Shown: positions 37,571 to 49,464, numbered from the stretch's first letter. The stretch is DNA of 64,000 nucleotides from Polytrichum commune (GCA_950295325.1 OX485808.1:6016501-6080500); one strand, 5' to 3'. Notes: generated by a model from the letters alone, not told the origin. Made by a program: numbers and translations.

Positions 37571-38449
37571 GAAATGACACATATTACTTGAGTACTATAA
37601 AGTGCAGCTCAAGTATCCGGAAAACATAACCCATAATAGTAGGAGAACTTCCTACACTCACTCACATACTTAACTTCAACTTTGCTCTTGCAATTTCCTT
37701 TGTAACCGGGAGCTAAGACGGTGATCGGAGAGCGAGACTAACTAAGAACATGGCGAGGCAAATGTTTGTATCACCGTGGTGCTTGCACATCCTCCACTCC
37801 ATATGAGTTTTTTCTTGCTTCCAACCAATGTGAGTTTTTCTTGCTTTCAACCAAAGTTGTTTTGAGCAATTCCCTTTGAATCGCAAAGCTCCCTTGTTGA
37901 AAGCATCTAAATCCCTTTGAGCTTTCTTGGAGCTAGAGAGGCTTCTTATTGCAAAAATGACGCAAAAGTGGCACGAAGATCAGCGCCTGCTTTCGGTTAG
38001 GATTGATTGTAGCGCACTTTGTTCCAGAGTGAATTGTTATGTTGGGATAATTAACCTGTAATTATGAAGTTGTGATTGTGTGGTTGCTTTCCACTTCCCA
38101 TGCCTCTCTGGAAACACCTGGAAACAATTAATTCCCAACGATAACCAGTATTCCTTCTTGTGACAACCTTTTGTTGGCCAGCGCACTAGAAGTGTTTCTA
38201 TATTTCACAATTCCAATTCAGAGCCTAGATCAATCCTCACCAATTGAACAACTTTTTATTCTTTTTCTTTACCACTAAAGGATATAATATGCTTCAAAAG
38301 GATATCGGTTGATATTGATTGTTTAGTAGATAGGTAGATAGATAAATAGATACATTCAACTAGAATTAAGCAAAGGGAGGAGCATACGTAATTGTGAGCC
38401 TCAGAGCCTCCGTACAGAAGTGCAAGAGAGTCACCCATGTTGATCACCT

Positions 38450-38923
38450 TTGAGAGTTTCTGTCTGTAATTATCCAAGCGATGATAGTAACCGAATCACA
38501 AATACCGAATTGTGGCTCGAAAGGATATTGTTGAAGTTTCAATACACTGAAGAAGAGAGTGACATGTGTAAGGGAGAATTCTTGGAATTTACGGAAGCAC
38601 TTCGACATGAGTGTGAGAACAAAACGATATTTGAGGCTTGGCACATATGTGGTAGCAATTTGGAATGGCACACAAATTGGCCTAAACTTATGCAACTTTG
38701 ACAAAAAATTATATTCATTCCATCAAGTATAGCTATTTGTGAGAGAGGATTTTTCAAACAAAATGCATTCAAAAGCCACTTGCGCAATAGGTTGGACTTG
38801 AAGACCCTTGATGCTCTTATGCGGGTTTCTCTTTGTGGGCTTGAAGTGGATGCAATGGATTGGGCTACCATCTTCAACATTTGGAGAAACATGCGAGACC
38901 GAAGGATACTTACGCTCAATTGA
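38450..38923 (+). pseudogene. hAT transposase C-terminal fragment (dimerisation domain), nonsense-mutated
   Basis: One frame reads about 158 codons with a single in-frame TGA at 38699-38701. Upstream of it: FLEFTEALRHECENKTIF. Downstream: IPSSIAICERGFFKQNAFKS, RLDLKTLDALMRVSLCG, IFNIWRNMRDRRI, ending at TGA 38921-38923. CERGF-KQN...KSHLRN and the ALMR...W..I...W..R motifs belong to the hAT C-terminal dimerisation region of plant elements. The catalytic core upstream is not visible, so this is a fragment, not a source of transposase. Confidence 0.75.
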
Positions 38924-40029
38924 TAGTTTTTTTTTGTTACAAATCAAGTTTGTTTTTTATTATTCAAAATATTAGTTTTCTAAAATATTGTGTAAGCCAA
39001 AAATTGAGGTGACATTTTGGAATAAAATGTAGATGTCAACTGACATTCATTTTTATTTTTGAAAACGTCACGTGACACTTTGGATTTGAGGTTGAACGTC
39101 ACATGAAATTTGTCAAACATACACACTGGTCCCATGGGCTATAAAATAATTAAGGCACATAAAAGGTAGATTCATAAAAAAATTCTTGAAATGGCATTTC
39201 TCTGACATGGGCCTTTGCCTTTTCCTACCAGACCACCTCTCTGGCCTCTCTCACCGCAAAACCCGTTGGACCATGTCAGTGCATTTATTAGGCCTTAAAA
39301 ATTATAGTTTGGGGACCTCAACCTCCATGGTTCCTCTGCCATTTTTTCCTTAGTGTAAACCGAAGTTGTCCCGGGACTTCAAGAGCCAATCAGTTGCCTG
39401 GCAGAGCCCTGGTCCAACTTCATGGTCCATAATGTAAACCGCCCCTTAGTATACACATATCCGGTATTGTACCAGTCACATTATTCATGTGACCTTATTT
39501 TTCACCAACAAACCCAACTCTATTCACATGCACTCATCACTACAATTCCGGCCGACTCAATGCAATTCATTCAACAACACTGGTCAAGTCTTCGACTCAG
39601 TCCTACCACATGGAGAAAAACAAGGTAAGGCAAGGTAAGGAAAGGAAAGGTCGAGCTTCTAAAGCCAGATATCTGAAGTGCAGTCACTGCCGGGATAACG
39701 CATCTCGTGTGCGAGGGCAGGCCCTTCAGGTTCTTTGCCAAAATCAACAAAGAAATTGGGGTTGAGAGACAACCCGCCGTTTACATTATCGACGTCAATC
39801 TGAATCATGTGCGAGCCTTTCTCGACCATGGAAGGGTAAAATTGCTGGTCCCATGCATTGAAGAGGGAGTTGGAAGCGTAGAGGCGCTTCCCATCCAGAC
39901 TCAATTGGATCATCTGTGGTCCGCCTCTCAACTTTGTGCCCTACACAAAAAGGAACAGAACATAACTTAATTCATGCTAAGCTCGAGAATTAAAATATCC
40001 ACGTATAATGGGCACTTTCTGCTAGAGCT

Positions 40030-40510
40030 TGAGGGCCCATGACCATTGGCATCTGAATCCCTCATGGGTGGATTGAAATGCAGAGACCTTCCCACTTCAC
40101 TTCACACTAGAGCTTGGGGGCCCATGACCAAGATTCCCACTTCAGCTTGCACTAGAGCTAAAGGAACAAGGAAATTTGACTGGATGAACTTACACGAAGT
40201 CCTACATGGCAAGCAATGGATAATGTTTCATGATATATTGGATTTTGTGTCAAAGCCCACCTCAAAGCGGTGGGTCCAACACAAAACCAGAAGAGTGTAA
40301 CACTTCAAAATCTCACCACCCTTGAAGTACAATATACAAGTGTAGAAGGGTCCCCACGAATAGGATGATAATGAATTATTATTCGGTTGAGAACCTTACA
40401 CTACACATGAAAGGCCCACGTCCACACAAAAGTCTATTCAAAACTTCAGGGCACAGTCCTTAGATGAGTTTCGAGCCCTCATAATTTTGTCGTCAATACC
40501 CTTGGTCAGT
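40030..40510 (+). repeat. Dispersed repeat family B, copy in an intron of the SBP gene
   Basis: Lies between the last two recognised exons of the selenium-binding-protein gene. Ordered matches to 34560-35045. A shortened version follows the duplicated last exon at 44950-45050. Confidence 0.65.
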
Positions 40511-42146
40511 ATAAAGTGGTTGTAAGATTTTGATTGCAAATAATCATAGACACTACAAGGTTTAATATAATGAATGCTTGTCCTAAGGCTCAACAACAAG
40601 TTTAAATCTCCTTATCTGTCAAGGGTTAGTGCAAAAATACAATAAATATGTTTTAGGTCGATAGCAGCCTTGCTACCGAGTAATTTAGTTCCTAACACTC
40701 AGTTATAAGAGAGTCAGCCATGACAATTCTAATCCGTACACTTTTCAATATAATGAACAAGTGTTGAACCATTATATAGCACACAGTAGGCAACATGTAG
40801 TGTATTTACCTGGACATCAGAAACTGTCGATTGCCATTTTTCACCCGAGTCTTTCTCCACATAGACTTCACCCCCTTCACGAACCAAACCGCCAACCCAA
40901 ACCTGGCCAGTGAGGACTGGCTTTGCAGGGTCCTCAATATTGTACTGCCGAATATCACCGTGGAGCCAGTTGGAGAAGTACAAAATATCTATCATCTAGT
41001 GAGATGAGGAAATCAGTTATGAGTCCGGGCATTTCAGGCAAGATCCAATTCTGCACCTTCAGTGCAGGCACTGTGATGGCCACCTGGTCATGTGAGCACG
41101 TAGCTTGATTTAGTTATTGAAGAGCAAGAATTCCAACTCAACTTTGAATTTAAGAGCGCATTTAATTTACCTTCAGCGCCTCGGATCCACGGAAGGTAAG
41201 TGGGCCTAATTCGGTTACTATTTGATCAGATACCTATATTTGAGCTGTGTGTGGTCAGGTGTGGGTCTAAGAACAGATACATCTGTAAGACATGTATTTA
41301 AAGAGATTGGACTACATGGACAAAATTTGTTCACTATTCTAGGCACAGAAGTCAACATAATTGGGGGCACCTATATGATCCTTTAAGAAATAGAATTTTC
41401 ACTTTGATGATGAAGACATCCATGAGCTGAAAATTATAATGAAGCTGGCTATCACCTCGATTTGGATTTGATAAGCATCTGGTACTAATCGCAGTCTCCA
41501 AGGAGAAGTGGATGCAGAGCTAAAAGTGTCCTTTTTGGACCCACTTACCTTACACCTCACATGTACGATCAATTTTACTCTAATTACATAACCTTCCAAC
41601 AAATAGCTCCAAAGAGGACTCTTGAGTGAATTTGATCACAAAGTTTATGAGAAAAGAAAGTGTAAAACCAAGACTATTGTGGACAGGACTGCAATGTGGG
41701 CTGACCTCAGTATCCCAGGAATCGTCGTCTTTCTTAAAAAACCGCACCATGGTGCTGCTCAAGGCAGCACCTACATACCCAGTTGGCTTGCTAGGGTCAT
41801 GCAAGAACCGAATCTGAAAAGACATGAGAATTGATCAAATTGTGTCTAAAGAAACAACCCAAAACCAACCAATGCGTCAACCATTCATCATAATGATATC
41901 CCACTAAAAGCATGTAAAAGAATCTGTGTCTCAATTCCCAAAACAGCCAATGATTTATGAATCATACCTCAAGGGGGATTAGACCTGTATTCCCCAAATT
42001 GAGAGTCTGCTTCAAAGTCCCCTCTGGCCAGTCATAGACAAATAAATGCTGTCCATATAGGCCATCGGCTACGTGACTTGGATTGAAACCCTTTGTGAAT
42101 GCCAAAGGCGCTCCCCAAGAAGAGCTTATCATCGTCTTGTGTTGTG

Positions 42147-42162
42147 GCTGGTAGCCTGGTAC
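42147..42162. other. 8-bp duplication with hAT excision-footprint structure
   Basis: The plus strand reads GCTGGTAG then CCTGGTAC. The ancestral site inferred from the conserved protein (Tyr-Gln-Pro-Gln-His-Lys) is a single GCTGGTAC. The last base of the first copy (C to G) and the first base of the second (G to C) are both changed to their complement, which is the classic product of Ac/Ds-type hAT excision. It sits in a conserved exon of the SBP gene. Confidence 0.8.
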
Positions 42163-42219
42163 CAAAAGTCATAGCCAAAGCGGGGACTGTGTCCGGGCTT
42201 CTCCCACCTGAATAGAAGG

Positions 42220-42906
42220 ATTGCAGTCAAAGATAACAAATAAAAATGGTGATCTAAATATGTAAATGAAGGTCTTGACTGTTTAAGGCCAACATATGTT
42301 CCATAATAGCCATCAGCCTGTGGGTTATAATATTGGAGACACATGTCCACCTGTATTATAAGATTCTGCTTTCATAGTTAAGCATAGTGGTACGTGTAGC
42401 ATTGACATACATCGTCATCACCAAGGAAGATCCGATTACCACATCCAAATACAAGCTGCACCCAAACTCCATGTTTCGAATATTATGTGATTTAGGTTTT
42501 TTAGTTTCCATTAAAATTGAAGTGATTTGGATCATGTAACCCAATGATCCAAGTGGCCTCAGAGGGTTGCAGTCAAGATAACAAATAAACATGGTGATCG
42601 TAATATCTTAATTGAAGGTCCTCATTGTTGAAGGCCAACATATGTTCCTAAACAGCCATCGGCCTGTGGTTTATAATATTGGAGATACATGTCCACCTGT
42701 GTACTAAGATTTTACTTTCATAAAAATCCTTAGTAGTACATAAATCATTAACATGCATCATCACCAAGGCTCTCCAGTTACCATTTTAAAATCGGAATAG
42801 CCCCAATCAACTTTCATGTTCTAATTTACGTGATTTGGAATATATAAACTCATTCGAGTTTATGTGATTTGGATCATGTAAGCCTATGATGCAAGTGGCC
42901 TCAGGT
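42220..42906. repeat. Tandem duplication of about 345 bp inside an SBP intron
   Basis: Two diverged units (about 42220-42562 and 42563-42906) share ttgcagtcaa-gataacaaata, ggccaacatatgttcc, tataatattggaga and gatttggatcatgtaa in the same order. Confidence 0.75.
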
Positions 42907-44015
42907 CAAGGTCGTTTAAATAAGCAAGACTTCATACCTTCCTTTAATGTTGAAATCCGAATCAAGTAGCAGAAACCCTGAGCCTTCAGCGTTCCCTTCT
43001 TTATCACCCATGCAGGAAACCATTATATCCCCATTGGCAAGACAATGGGCTGTGTGAGGATATGCCAAGCCTGTACGAGACCAGATCTCACTCCCTTCCA
43101 CCACCTTATGCACCTCAGGTGCACGGGGGTTTTTCGCAGTATCAACAATATAAATACGCCCTGACCTGGAAAAAATTGGCGCATGGACCTCAGATTAAAG
43201 CGTTGCAAATCAAGCCACAGCACACTAATACATGATTCACTCGATGCCATAGCTCAAATCATTCAGGATACTAAAAAGCACAGCAAGCCCACATTTTCTC
43301 ACACCGTTGATTAACACAATGTCAATATTTTGTGTTTAGGGTAGTGAAATTACACGAGAGATGGCAGGACTAGGTAGCGGCGCTGAGCGCCACCATCACC
43401 ATGGCAAGAGCTGCATGTGTTCCAACCCCTGTGGTGAAGCTCATCGTCCAAGTGGTTTACAGATGTCCGATGAACCACCTTTGAGAAGGTTTTTGACTCC
43501 GGATCAACATCCACAGTGGCTAGGTAGTCAGGCTTTTTCTGAGCAGTTCCTGCACAGCAAAATCAATGCATATAACACAACGTGAGCCACTGAAAGCATG
43601 CTGTAAACCTGAGTGTTGTGAATTTCCCCAATTGACACTTTCACACACCCATGCAATGGCTTAACTTAAAATCACCCAATTACAAAGAGATGTTGATTTT
43701 TGGTTGCCCTTGCAATGGCATTAGACACATAAACAACCTTGTTGATGGGGAGGATATGTATTTTTAAATTCATTATAACCATCACATCGTATTGTATTCC
43801 CGACAGTAGATGTGAAGAGTTTTAAAAAATCCCAAAACTGTCTCCAAAGATTTATGAAAATTGACCAAAATATGAAACCAAGATCTTTTCCCCAATTGAC
43901 ACGCATCTAAGCCCCCGGTACGTAACTCCCATATTATACGCAGGGGGCATCGTACTTAAAACGGCTTAGAGGACGGCTTTTGTAAAAATTATATCAAATT
44001 AAAATGATCAAAAAA

Positions 44016-44146
44016 TTGGGTGAAGACCAAATTAAATAAAATGAGATGAAAAAAAAGTTGGGTAAAGACCAAATTAAATAAAATGAGATGAAAAAAAAGT
44101 TGGGTGAAGACCAAATTAAATAAATGAGATGAAAAAAAAGTTGGGT
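44016..44146. repeat. Three tandem copies of a 42-43-bp AT-rich unit
   Basis: Unit gttgggtgaagaccaaatta followed by aataaaatgagatg and a run of A. Copies are nearly identical; one lacks a base. Confidence 0.9.
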
Positions 44147-44439
44147 TGCATATTTAGTAAGCCTCCCATTAAAATTATAAGCCAGGAATAGTTGCCTCCC
44201 ATTAAAATAATAATTCATTCACAATGTTAAAATTTTATTAAAAAGTCCAAAAAGTTGGGTAGTTTGACGTATGGTACCTGTATTAAAAAAAATCATATAA
44301 TTAGGTTTTTAATGCAATTATATGCTTCAAAATATATTCATTTCCTATATATAATTACATTTTTGGATTCCTTGTTAGAAGGGCTACAAGGGTTTCCTAC
44401 ATTAAAACAAATTGTATCACTCAATATTGGACTAAAACG

Positions 44440-44529
44440 CATTATAATTAAGTGATTATAATCAGGACCATATAATACGGGAGTTGCGTACCCGGGATCT
44501 AAGCAATCCTTTACACCATCACAACACAC
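44440..44529 (-). pseudogene. Possible SBP first-exon relic
   Basis: The minus frame reads CCDGVKDCLDPGYATPVLYG, loosely like the conserved N-terminal CC...GPGYATP of plant SBP proteins. It lies about 0.9 kb 5' of the first firm exon. No start codon in frame (TGA upstream) and the downstream residues do not continue the family pattern. Weak call. Confidence 0.3.
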
Positions 44530-44600
44530 TGTACATGCAACTTTGTGATGAAGACTTCATCGAGCATAATCGTGTATGTCCAAAACAAGTTGATGTGTAG

Positions 44601-45050
44601 TCACCATATATCTGAAGTGCAGTCACCGCCGGGATAACGCATCTCGTGTGCGAGGGCATGCCCTTCAGGTTCTTTGCCAAAATCAACAAAGAAATTGGGG
44701 TTGAGAGACAACCCGCTGTTTACATTATCGACATCGATATGAATCATGTGAGAGCCTTTCTCGACCATGGAAGGGTAAAATTGTTGGTCCCAAGTGCTGA
44801 AGAGTGAGTTGGAAGCGTAGAAGCGCTTCCCATCCAGACTCAATTGGATCATTTGTGGTCCGCCTCTCAACTTTGTGCCCTACACAAAAAGGAACAGAAC
44901 ATAACTTAGTTCATGCTAAGCTTGAATATTAAAATATCCACGTATAATGGGCACTTTATGCTAGAGCTTGAGGGCCCATGACCATTGGCATCTGAATCCC
45001 TCATAATGAGGTTCGAGCCCTCATAATTTTGTGGTCGATGCCTTTGGTGA
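44601..45050 (-). pseudogene. Duplicated 3' end of the SBP gene
   Basis: 44601-44879 repeats the last SBP exon ([33 protein letters not shown], stop) with a few substitutions. The adjoining intron sequence up to about 45005 also matches 39941-40065. Then a jump leads to sequence like 40460-40510, after which repeat family C begins. No other exons are seen, so this is a truncated tandem duplicate. It retains GGD where the other copy has GSD, the more usual family residue. Confidence 0.88.
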
Positions 45051-45054
45051 GTGT

Positions 45055-45513
45055 GTGGGGCAAGGCATGTTGAGGCCACAGATGAAGAAATCCCTCGCAT
45101 ACAAGCAATTTCTCATCCATCCAAGTTTCCAATTTACAGGTTTGTGACGATTCATTTCAAATGACTTTGACTAGACTCATTCGGGTTCTTTAAAAGTAAT
45201 TATGATCTCAAATCCATTGAAACAATTTCGTGATGGATGAATGGATGGATGCACGGTGAGGGGAACGGAAGGGAGCTATGGAGTGTGAATGGTTTTCTCA
45301 TTCATGCTAGATGGATGAGACCCTTGCATTTGTTTGTGGTGATTCCCTCTTGCCAAGAAAAGGCACACTTGTATGAGAAGATTTTCTCTCGCCTCTGTCC
45401 ATAGCCCCCCACAAGGCTTGCCCCGCACATCAACATGCATGAGGGGATTACCATTGAGGGTTCTCTATTCCAACACAAAATCAATATTCCCCGCTCATAA
45501 CTTGTCACGTGTC
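45055..45513 (+). repeat. Dispersed repeat family C, diverged copy
   Basis: Matches 302-771 with point differences and small indels, showing a genuinely dispersed family independent of the assembly duplication. It abuts the duplicated selenium-binding-protein fragment on its left. Confidence 0.85.
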
Positions 45514-46860
45514 ATGCTCACATTCACCAAGACCCACTTGTATCCCATGTGGAAACTAGTTAGTACCGGCACTTGTAAATATGCAACAGAGAGCCCTCTA
45601 CAACAACCTCATGGGCTTGTAATACAAGCTTCGACACAAAGAGGGCTCGAGGGGCATGATGTTGGAGTGGTGTTGAGGTATACAACGGACAACGTGGTGA
45701 TGGTGGTGAGGATGGGTGGCGTTTCCCAACATTTCCCATTGTTTCCCAAAGGTGGGGGGACCAACAGTAGAATGATGTGTCATATACATGGGTGGAAAGG
45801 GTCATCATGGCATGGGCCCATACTACTCTAAATATTGTATGTAGTGTCACTTGCTAGATGGAGTTACAATATGCTATATCTTTTTGCTATTAATGCAATG
45901 TTTTAACCAAGGAAAGCTATAATGTCCAAACAAACAATTCCACCTTTATTGGAAAAGAAAGAATATATGCAACGATGAATTATGGCATTGTGTAATTCCA
46001 AACAACAAGTGTGATCAAATACAATGTTTAGTGAAGTCAATACGATACAATATGCATGATTTAATGAAAGTCCTTCTGTAGTTGAATGTTTCTATTACAA
46101 TACTAGCTGCATAACATTACTCATCACCCACCGATCAAAGAGTGGGTGTTGAGTAATGTTATGTGAATTATTGGTTAGTGTGGTGGGTATCACCATACAC
46201 GAGATGTTTGTGCACCCAAGTCAATCATCTTAGCACCTACTTACATTAGGTTTTACGTTAGGTTCCACTTGCACACACAAAGAGTGAAGGTTAGAAATTT
46301 TGTATGCAAGTGAATCCATGGTATCATTAATTATATGATAAAACCAATCTAACTGGAAGAAATTCTTGTATTACTTTCAGTGTTCAGGTTTGATGGGCAT
46401 GGTACCAACAAACAAAATACTACCATACTTATGCCCCCTCCCCACCTGACTTTACCAAATAATCAAAGTCTTTCCTAAAAATCGGGTAAAACTCCCTCAG
46501 TTATAGTGGACACATCCAGCTATCCCAATGCATCTACAAGAACTTGCTCTGGAGATTTTTGAGTAGCTTTCACACATGTTCATGGTTTTATCTAGCAAGC
46601 AATGAATGTTGGATAGTTTTTGTTCCATCCCCAAATCCCTTACTACTCATCTATCTTACCATCAATTTTTTGTTAATGAAGCTCCTTGTGCCCTCATAGC
46701 TAAGCCTAAAAAGCAACCAATCGCAAGGGTTGGAGGCAACACTTTTAAAGGTCCTATATTCTTGCCTTATGTTTAGGTACCGATGGGAGGGTCAGTGCTT
46801 GAGGCTTAAAGCCAGGGTTGATTTTTCACAAAGTTTTTGCATGTTGTCAGCCATAAAGCC
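45514..46860. other. Intergenic stretch with one hairpin
   Basis: No gene recognised. A 152-codon open frame at 45373-45831 overlaps repeat C and resembles nothing known. Apart from the hairpin at 46110-46163, nothing stands out. Confidence 0.5.
46110..46163. repeat. Hairpin with 22-bp stem, one mismatch
   Basis: 46110-46131 (CATAACATTACTCATCACCC...) pairs with 46142-46163 across a 10-base loop. Only one mismatch. Fold-back or small-RNA-like; no further evidence. Confidence 0.85.
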
Positions 46861-48620
46861 CCACCCTTGTGCGTCGTAATCCGGGTGAGAGCCCATGGCT
46901 CACATGTACTTGTATGACTTCCCTTAGACCTTGGAATCAAGCTCCCAATGCTCCATCCAAATAAATATAAAACAAGCAACTTTTTATTCCAGAGTACAGG
47001 GTGACAAGTATTTTAAAATACTATCCTTCCTCTTAGTCGTTGCCACACCCACTCACAAGCCTCTACCACACAATAATGGAATAATCAACTAACCTAAACA
47101 GTGTCCTAATGGCCTTGGGCAATGCCAATTACACATTTGGCTTAACCCCCTTACTAACCCACAATACTAATCAATCAAAACCAGACACCTAACTTCTAAC
47201 TTCTTGCTACACCCCCCAACCTCACTCACTCTGCTACCCTAGGGGAAATCATAAATATTGCAAGCCGAGTCCTCTGTGTTCCCAACACAATAAGTTGGAC
47301 CTCACCCGCATGACGGCAGTCTGGACTCTTGCTGCTTCAGCCACTTGGCATTCCTTAGGAGTTCCCTAGACGGCTTCCCAACTTAGCCGCTGTGACCTCA
47401 CTCGGCAGCAACCCAACATCAATCTCCACTGCCCCTCAAGTCTTCACAAAATTCACTTCCCAGCATTGGCCTCAAATTCTCCTGCTCCAATGTGCTAGAT
47501 GAAGCCCCTCCACAGAATCAATCATTCAGCTTTCTCCTTTTCAATTCGACTTCAGTTGCCTCGACAGCAGCGTTACTTCCCTCTCTGTCCATCTTCGGCA
47601 GATTCCAGGCTCTGGTCCAGGTTACGAATCGAGCTCATTTTAAGCAACTCAGCATAGAACTTGCCTTCGAGGTTACTCGCCCAGGAGTGGCGACTTAATT
47701 CAACCTCGACTCCCGGCTGCAAGCCATCCCCTTGCGGCAACTCAATTTACAGGGTTCAGACTCACCGAACAGTGTATCAGAATTTCAGGTGAGCGTTCCT
47801 ACTTTGTCATTGTTGTCTTTTCGAGGAGCATTCTCCTGTACTCAAGGCGGCAGGCTCATATCAGCCCAGAGCATCTCACCAGGGTTCGGCATTGTGCGGG
47901 AACAGAGTCGCCTTTACCTCCAAAATTTGGTTCACCGTGGAATTCGGCATGCGGCAACCTCTCCAAATGCTAATACCGTTAACAAGTAAAAGAATGCAGC
48001 ATTCAACCCAAACCTGTTACTGCTTGTGAGATTGATTCGATTCGGAACAGCTTTCAGTTACTCCTCCCTGTTGCCGTCCGAATCTCTTGACCTCCTTCCG
48101 TTGGCCGCTTCACCAATATCCGCAACAGAATTTATGGATTCCCAGCCTCCTTTGACTCTTTTTCTCGTGCGGTGGTTGAACCTTGCCTCACCTCTTAATC
48201 CCTTGCTGTCACACTCCACGTGCCAAATGTAGCATCCTCACTGCAGCAACCCATATCTCACTTCCCGCTCTGCGCAGAACTGGCATTAACCAAGCTGCCA
48301 TACCCTCTCATCCGAAATGTTCCCTTGAATCATCACATTTCTCCTCCATCACCGAGGACAGCCAGCAATCCTCCTTGTTTTTCTGATTCTGTGTCGCTTT
48401 CCGACTGAGTGCATGGGCGGCAGTTCGGCAGCGCCTCCGCAGCCCGGCTCACAGAGAGAGAGAGAGAGAGAAAGAGAGAAAGAGAGAGCCCCTAATCCCG
48501 ACGTAGCCACCTCAACCGTCGCCCGATCCCGAGCTCCGGATTTTGCTAGGGTCACAGTGTCACCCCCCCTATAACGAACAGTAACTAATCCCATTCTAAT
48601 CAAATAAAAAACCCAGCTCA
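46861..48620. other. Pyrimidine-rich non-coding block, possibly related to 8182-10140
   Basis: Starts with the 30-bp module (46862-46891) and is C+T-biased with many short overlapping frames, as in the 8-10-kb block. It ends in a (GA)n-type tract at 48450-48490. I could not align the interiors convincingly by eye. Confidence 0.4.
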
Positions 48621-48796
48621 CTTAGCCTAAGCTCTAAGGCCTAAGAAACCCACTAACTAACTTCTAAGTTAATCATTATACCCTACAAGCACCAAGGCTC
48701 TAACAACCTAGCTTTAAATTTAACTCTAATCCAAACTCAAAGCCCCCACTCTTTTTATGTTTTTGAATAATTGATGCAATATCAAAGCCCACGTTT

Positions 48797-49301
48797 TAAC
48801 GAACTTTAAAGGTTAAGAACACCTGTGGGCACAACTTTGGGCTCACACCTGTCCACGTCCCAAAACCTTGAATTGGAAGGCAAAAAAAATTTGCAATCCG
48901 TCCCAAAACCGGTAATTTCTAAACCAACCCGTCCATGGAAAGGTTAAAGAAAAAACAACCCGTCCCGAAACCGGTTTGAAAATGAAAATACCCGTCCCGC
49001 AAGAGGTATAAATAAGTCTCTTACAATGTTGGTAAAATAATAAAAATAAAAAACAAAAAAACCGAAAGATGTTGACATGTGACTCGTTGCACTTGGAAAC
49101 AATAGGATCTTGACAAATTATGCCTTCAATGCCCGTCAGTTATCTGTCTTTTGTTGTTGGTTCTCATCTTTCGAGTACACCCCATTCTAATTTCCTCTGC
49201 CACCATCATTTCTTTTTATTTCTTGTCCTACAATCTCCCATTTCTTTCCCCACATGTGAGCCCAAAATGGTGCCCACATGTGTGGTTAACTTTAAACGTT
49301 A
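48797..49301. mobile_element. 505-bp inverted-repeat element (MITE-like)
   Basis: The left arm TAACG...TTTAAAGGTTAAG, CTGTGGGCAC, TTGGGCTCACA is mirrored by the right arm, which in reverse complement reads TAACGTTTAAAGTTAAC, TGTGGGCAC, TTTGGGCTCACA. That is about 45-50 bp of imperfect inverted repeat. Within the left third, cgtccc.aaaccggt-like motifs recur four times, also seen at 56520-56600 near a hAT fragment. No convincing target duplication. Confidence 0.75.
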
Positions 49302-49464
49302 TTAGGAGTTTGTTTTTTTTTTTATTGTGATTGCTATTTCAAAACTAAAAAGAGTGTAACCCTTGGGTTTAGTGTGTTTTTGTGTTAGCAAGTGATTTAC
49401 GTCATTGGTGTGTTGAGAGGGGGTTAGCGTTAATTATATTTAGTTAAAGTAATGGTAGTTAGTG

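Larger units (their letters stand above)
36498..39445. mobile_element. 2.95-kb TIR element carrying a decayed hAT transposase end
   Basis: The left terminus GGGGCGGTTTACACCATAG and the reverse-complemented right terminus GGGGCGGTTTACATTATGG are followed by GACCATGAA on both sides, about 26 bp of inverted repeat. TTA flanks both ends (36495-36497 and 39446-39448). GTGTAAACCGAA recurs just inside each end (near 36631 and 39353). A 3-bp TTA duplication is the PIF/Harbinger signature, yet the only protein trace inside is hAT-type, and hAT would give 8 bp. So either the 3-bp match is chance, or the hAT piece was captured or nested. Confidence 0.75.
39659..43549 (-). pseudogene. SBP1: Selenium-binding protein (SBP/methanethiol-oxidase family) gene, two frameshifts, 5' end not found
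   Basis: Plant SBP proteins are cytosolic, bind Se/Cd, and are related to methanethiol oxidase. Six exons are recognised by conserved residues with matching splice phases: 43549-43354 ([26 protein letters not shown]), 43165-42938 (GRIYIVDTAKNPR, TGLAYPHTAHCLA, FLLLDSDFNIKG), 42207-41968 (WEKPGHSPRFGYDFWYQ, HVADGLYGQHLFVYDW), 41813-41706 (IRFLHDPSKPTGYVG), 41083-40810 ([30 protein letters not shown]) and 39940-39659 ([30 protein letters not shown], stop). The CSSC redox motif is intact. The third exon has 8 extra bases (240 rather than 232 nt) and the fifth one extra base in AAAA at 40982-40985, each breaking frame. About 80 N-terminal residues are missing or unrecognised. Probably a pseudogene; the 1-base shift alone could be a sequencing error. 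Confidence 0.9.

Noticed and set aside
45373-45831. 152-codon plus-strand frame
   Set aside because: Overlaps repeat family C and has no family resemblance or supporting context.
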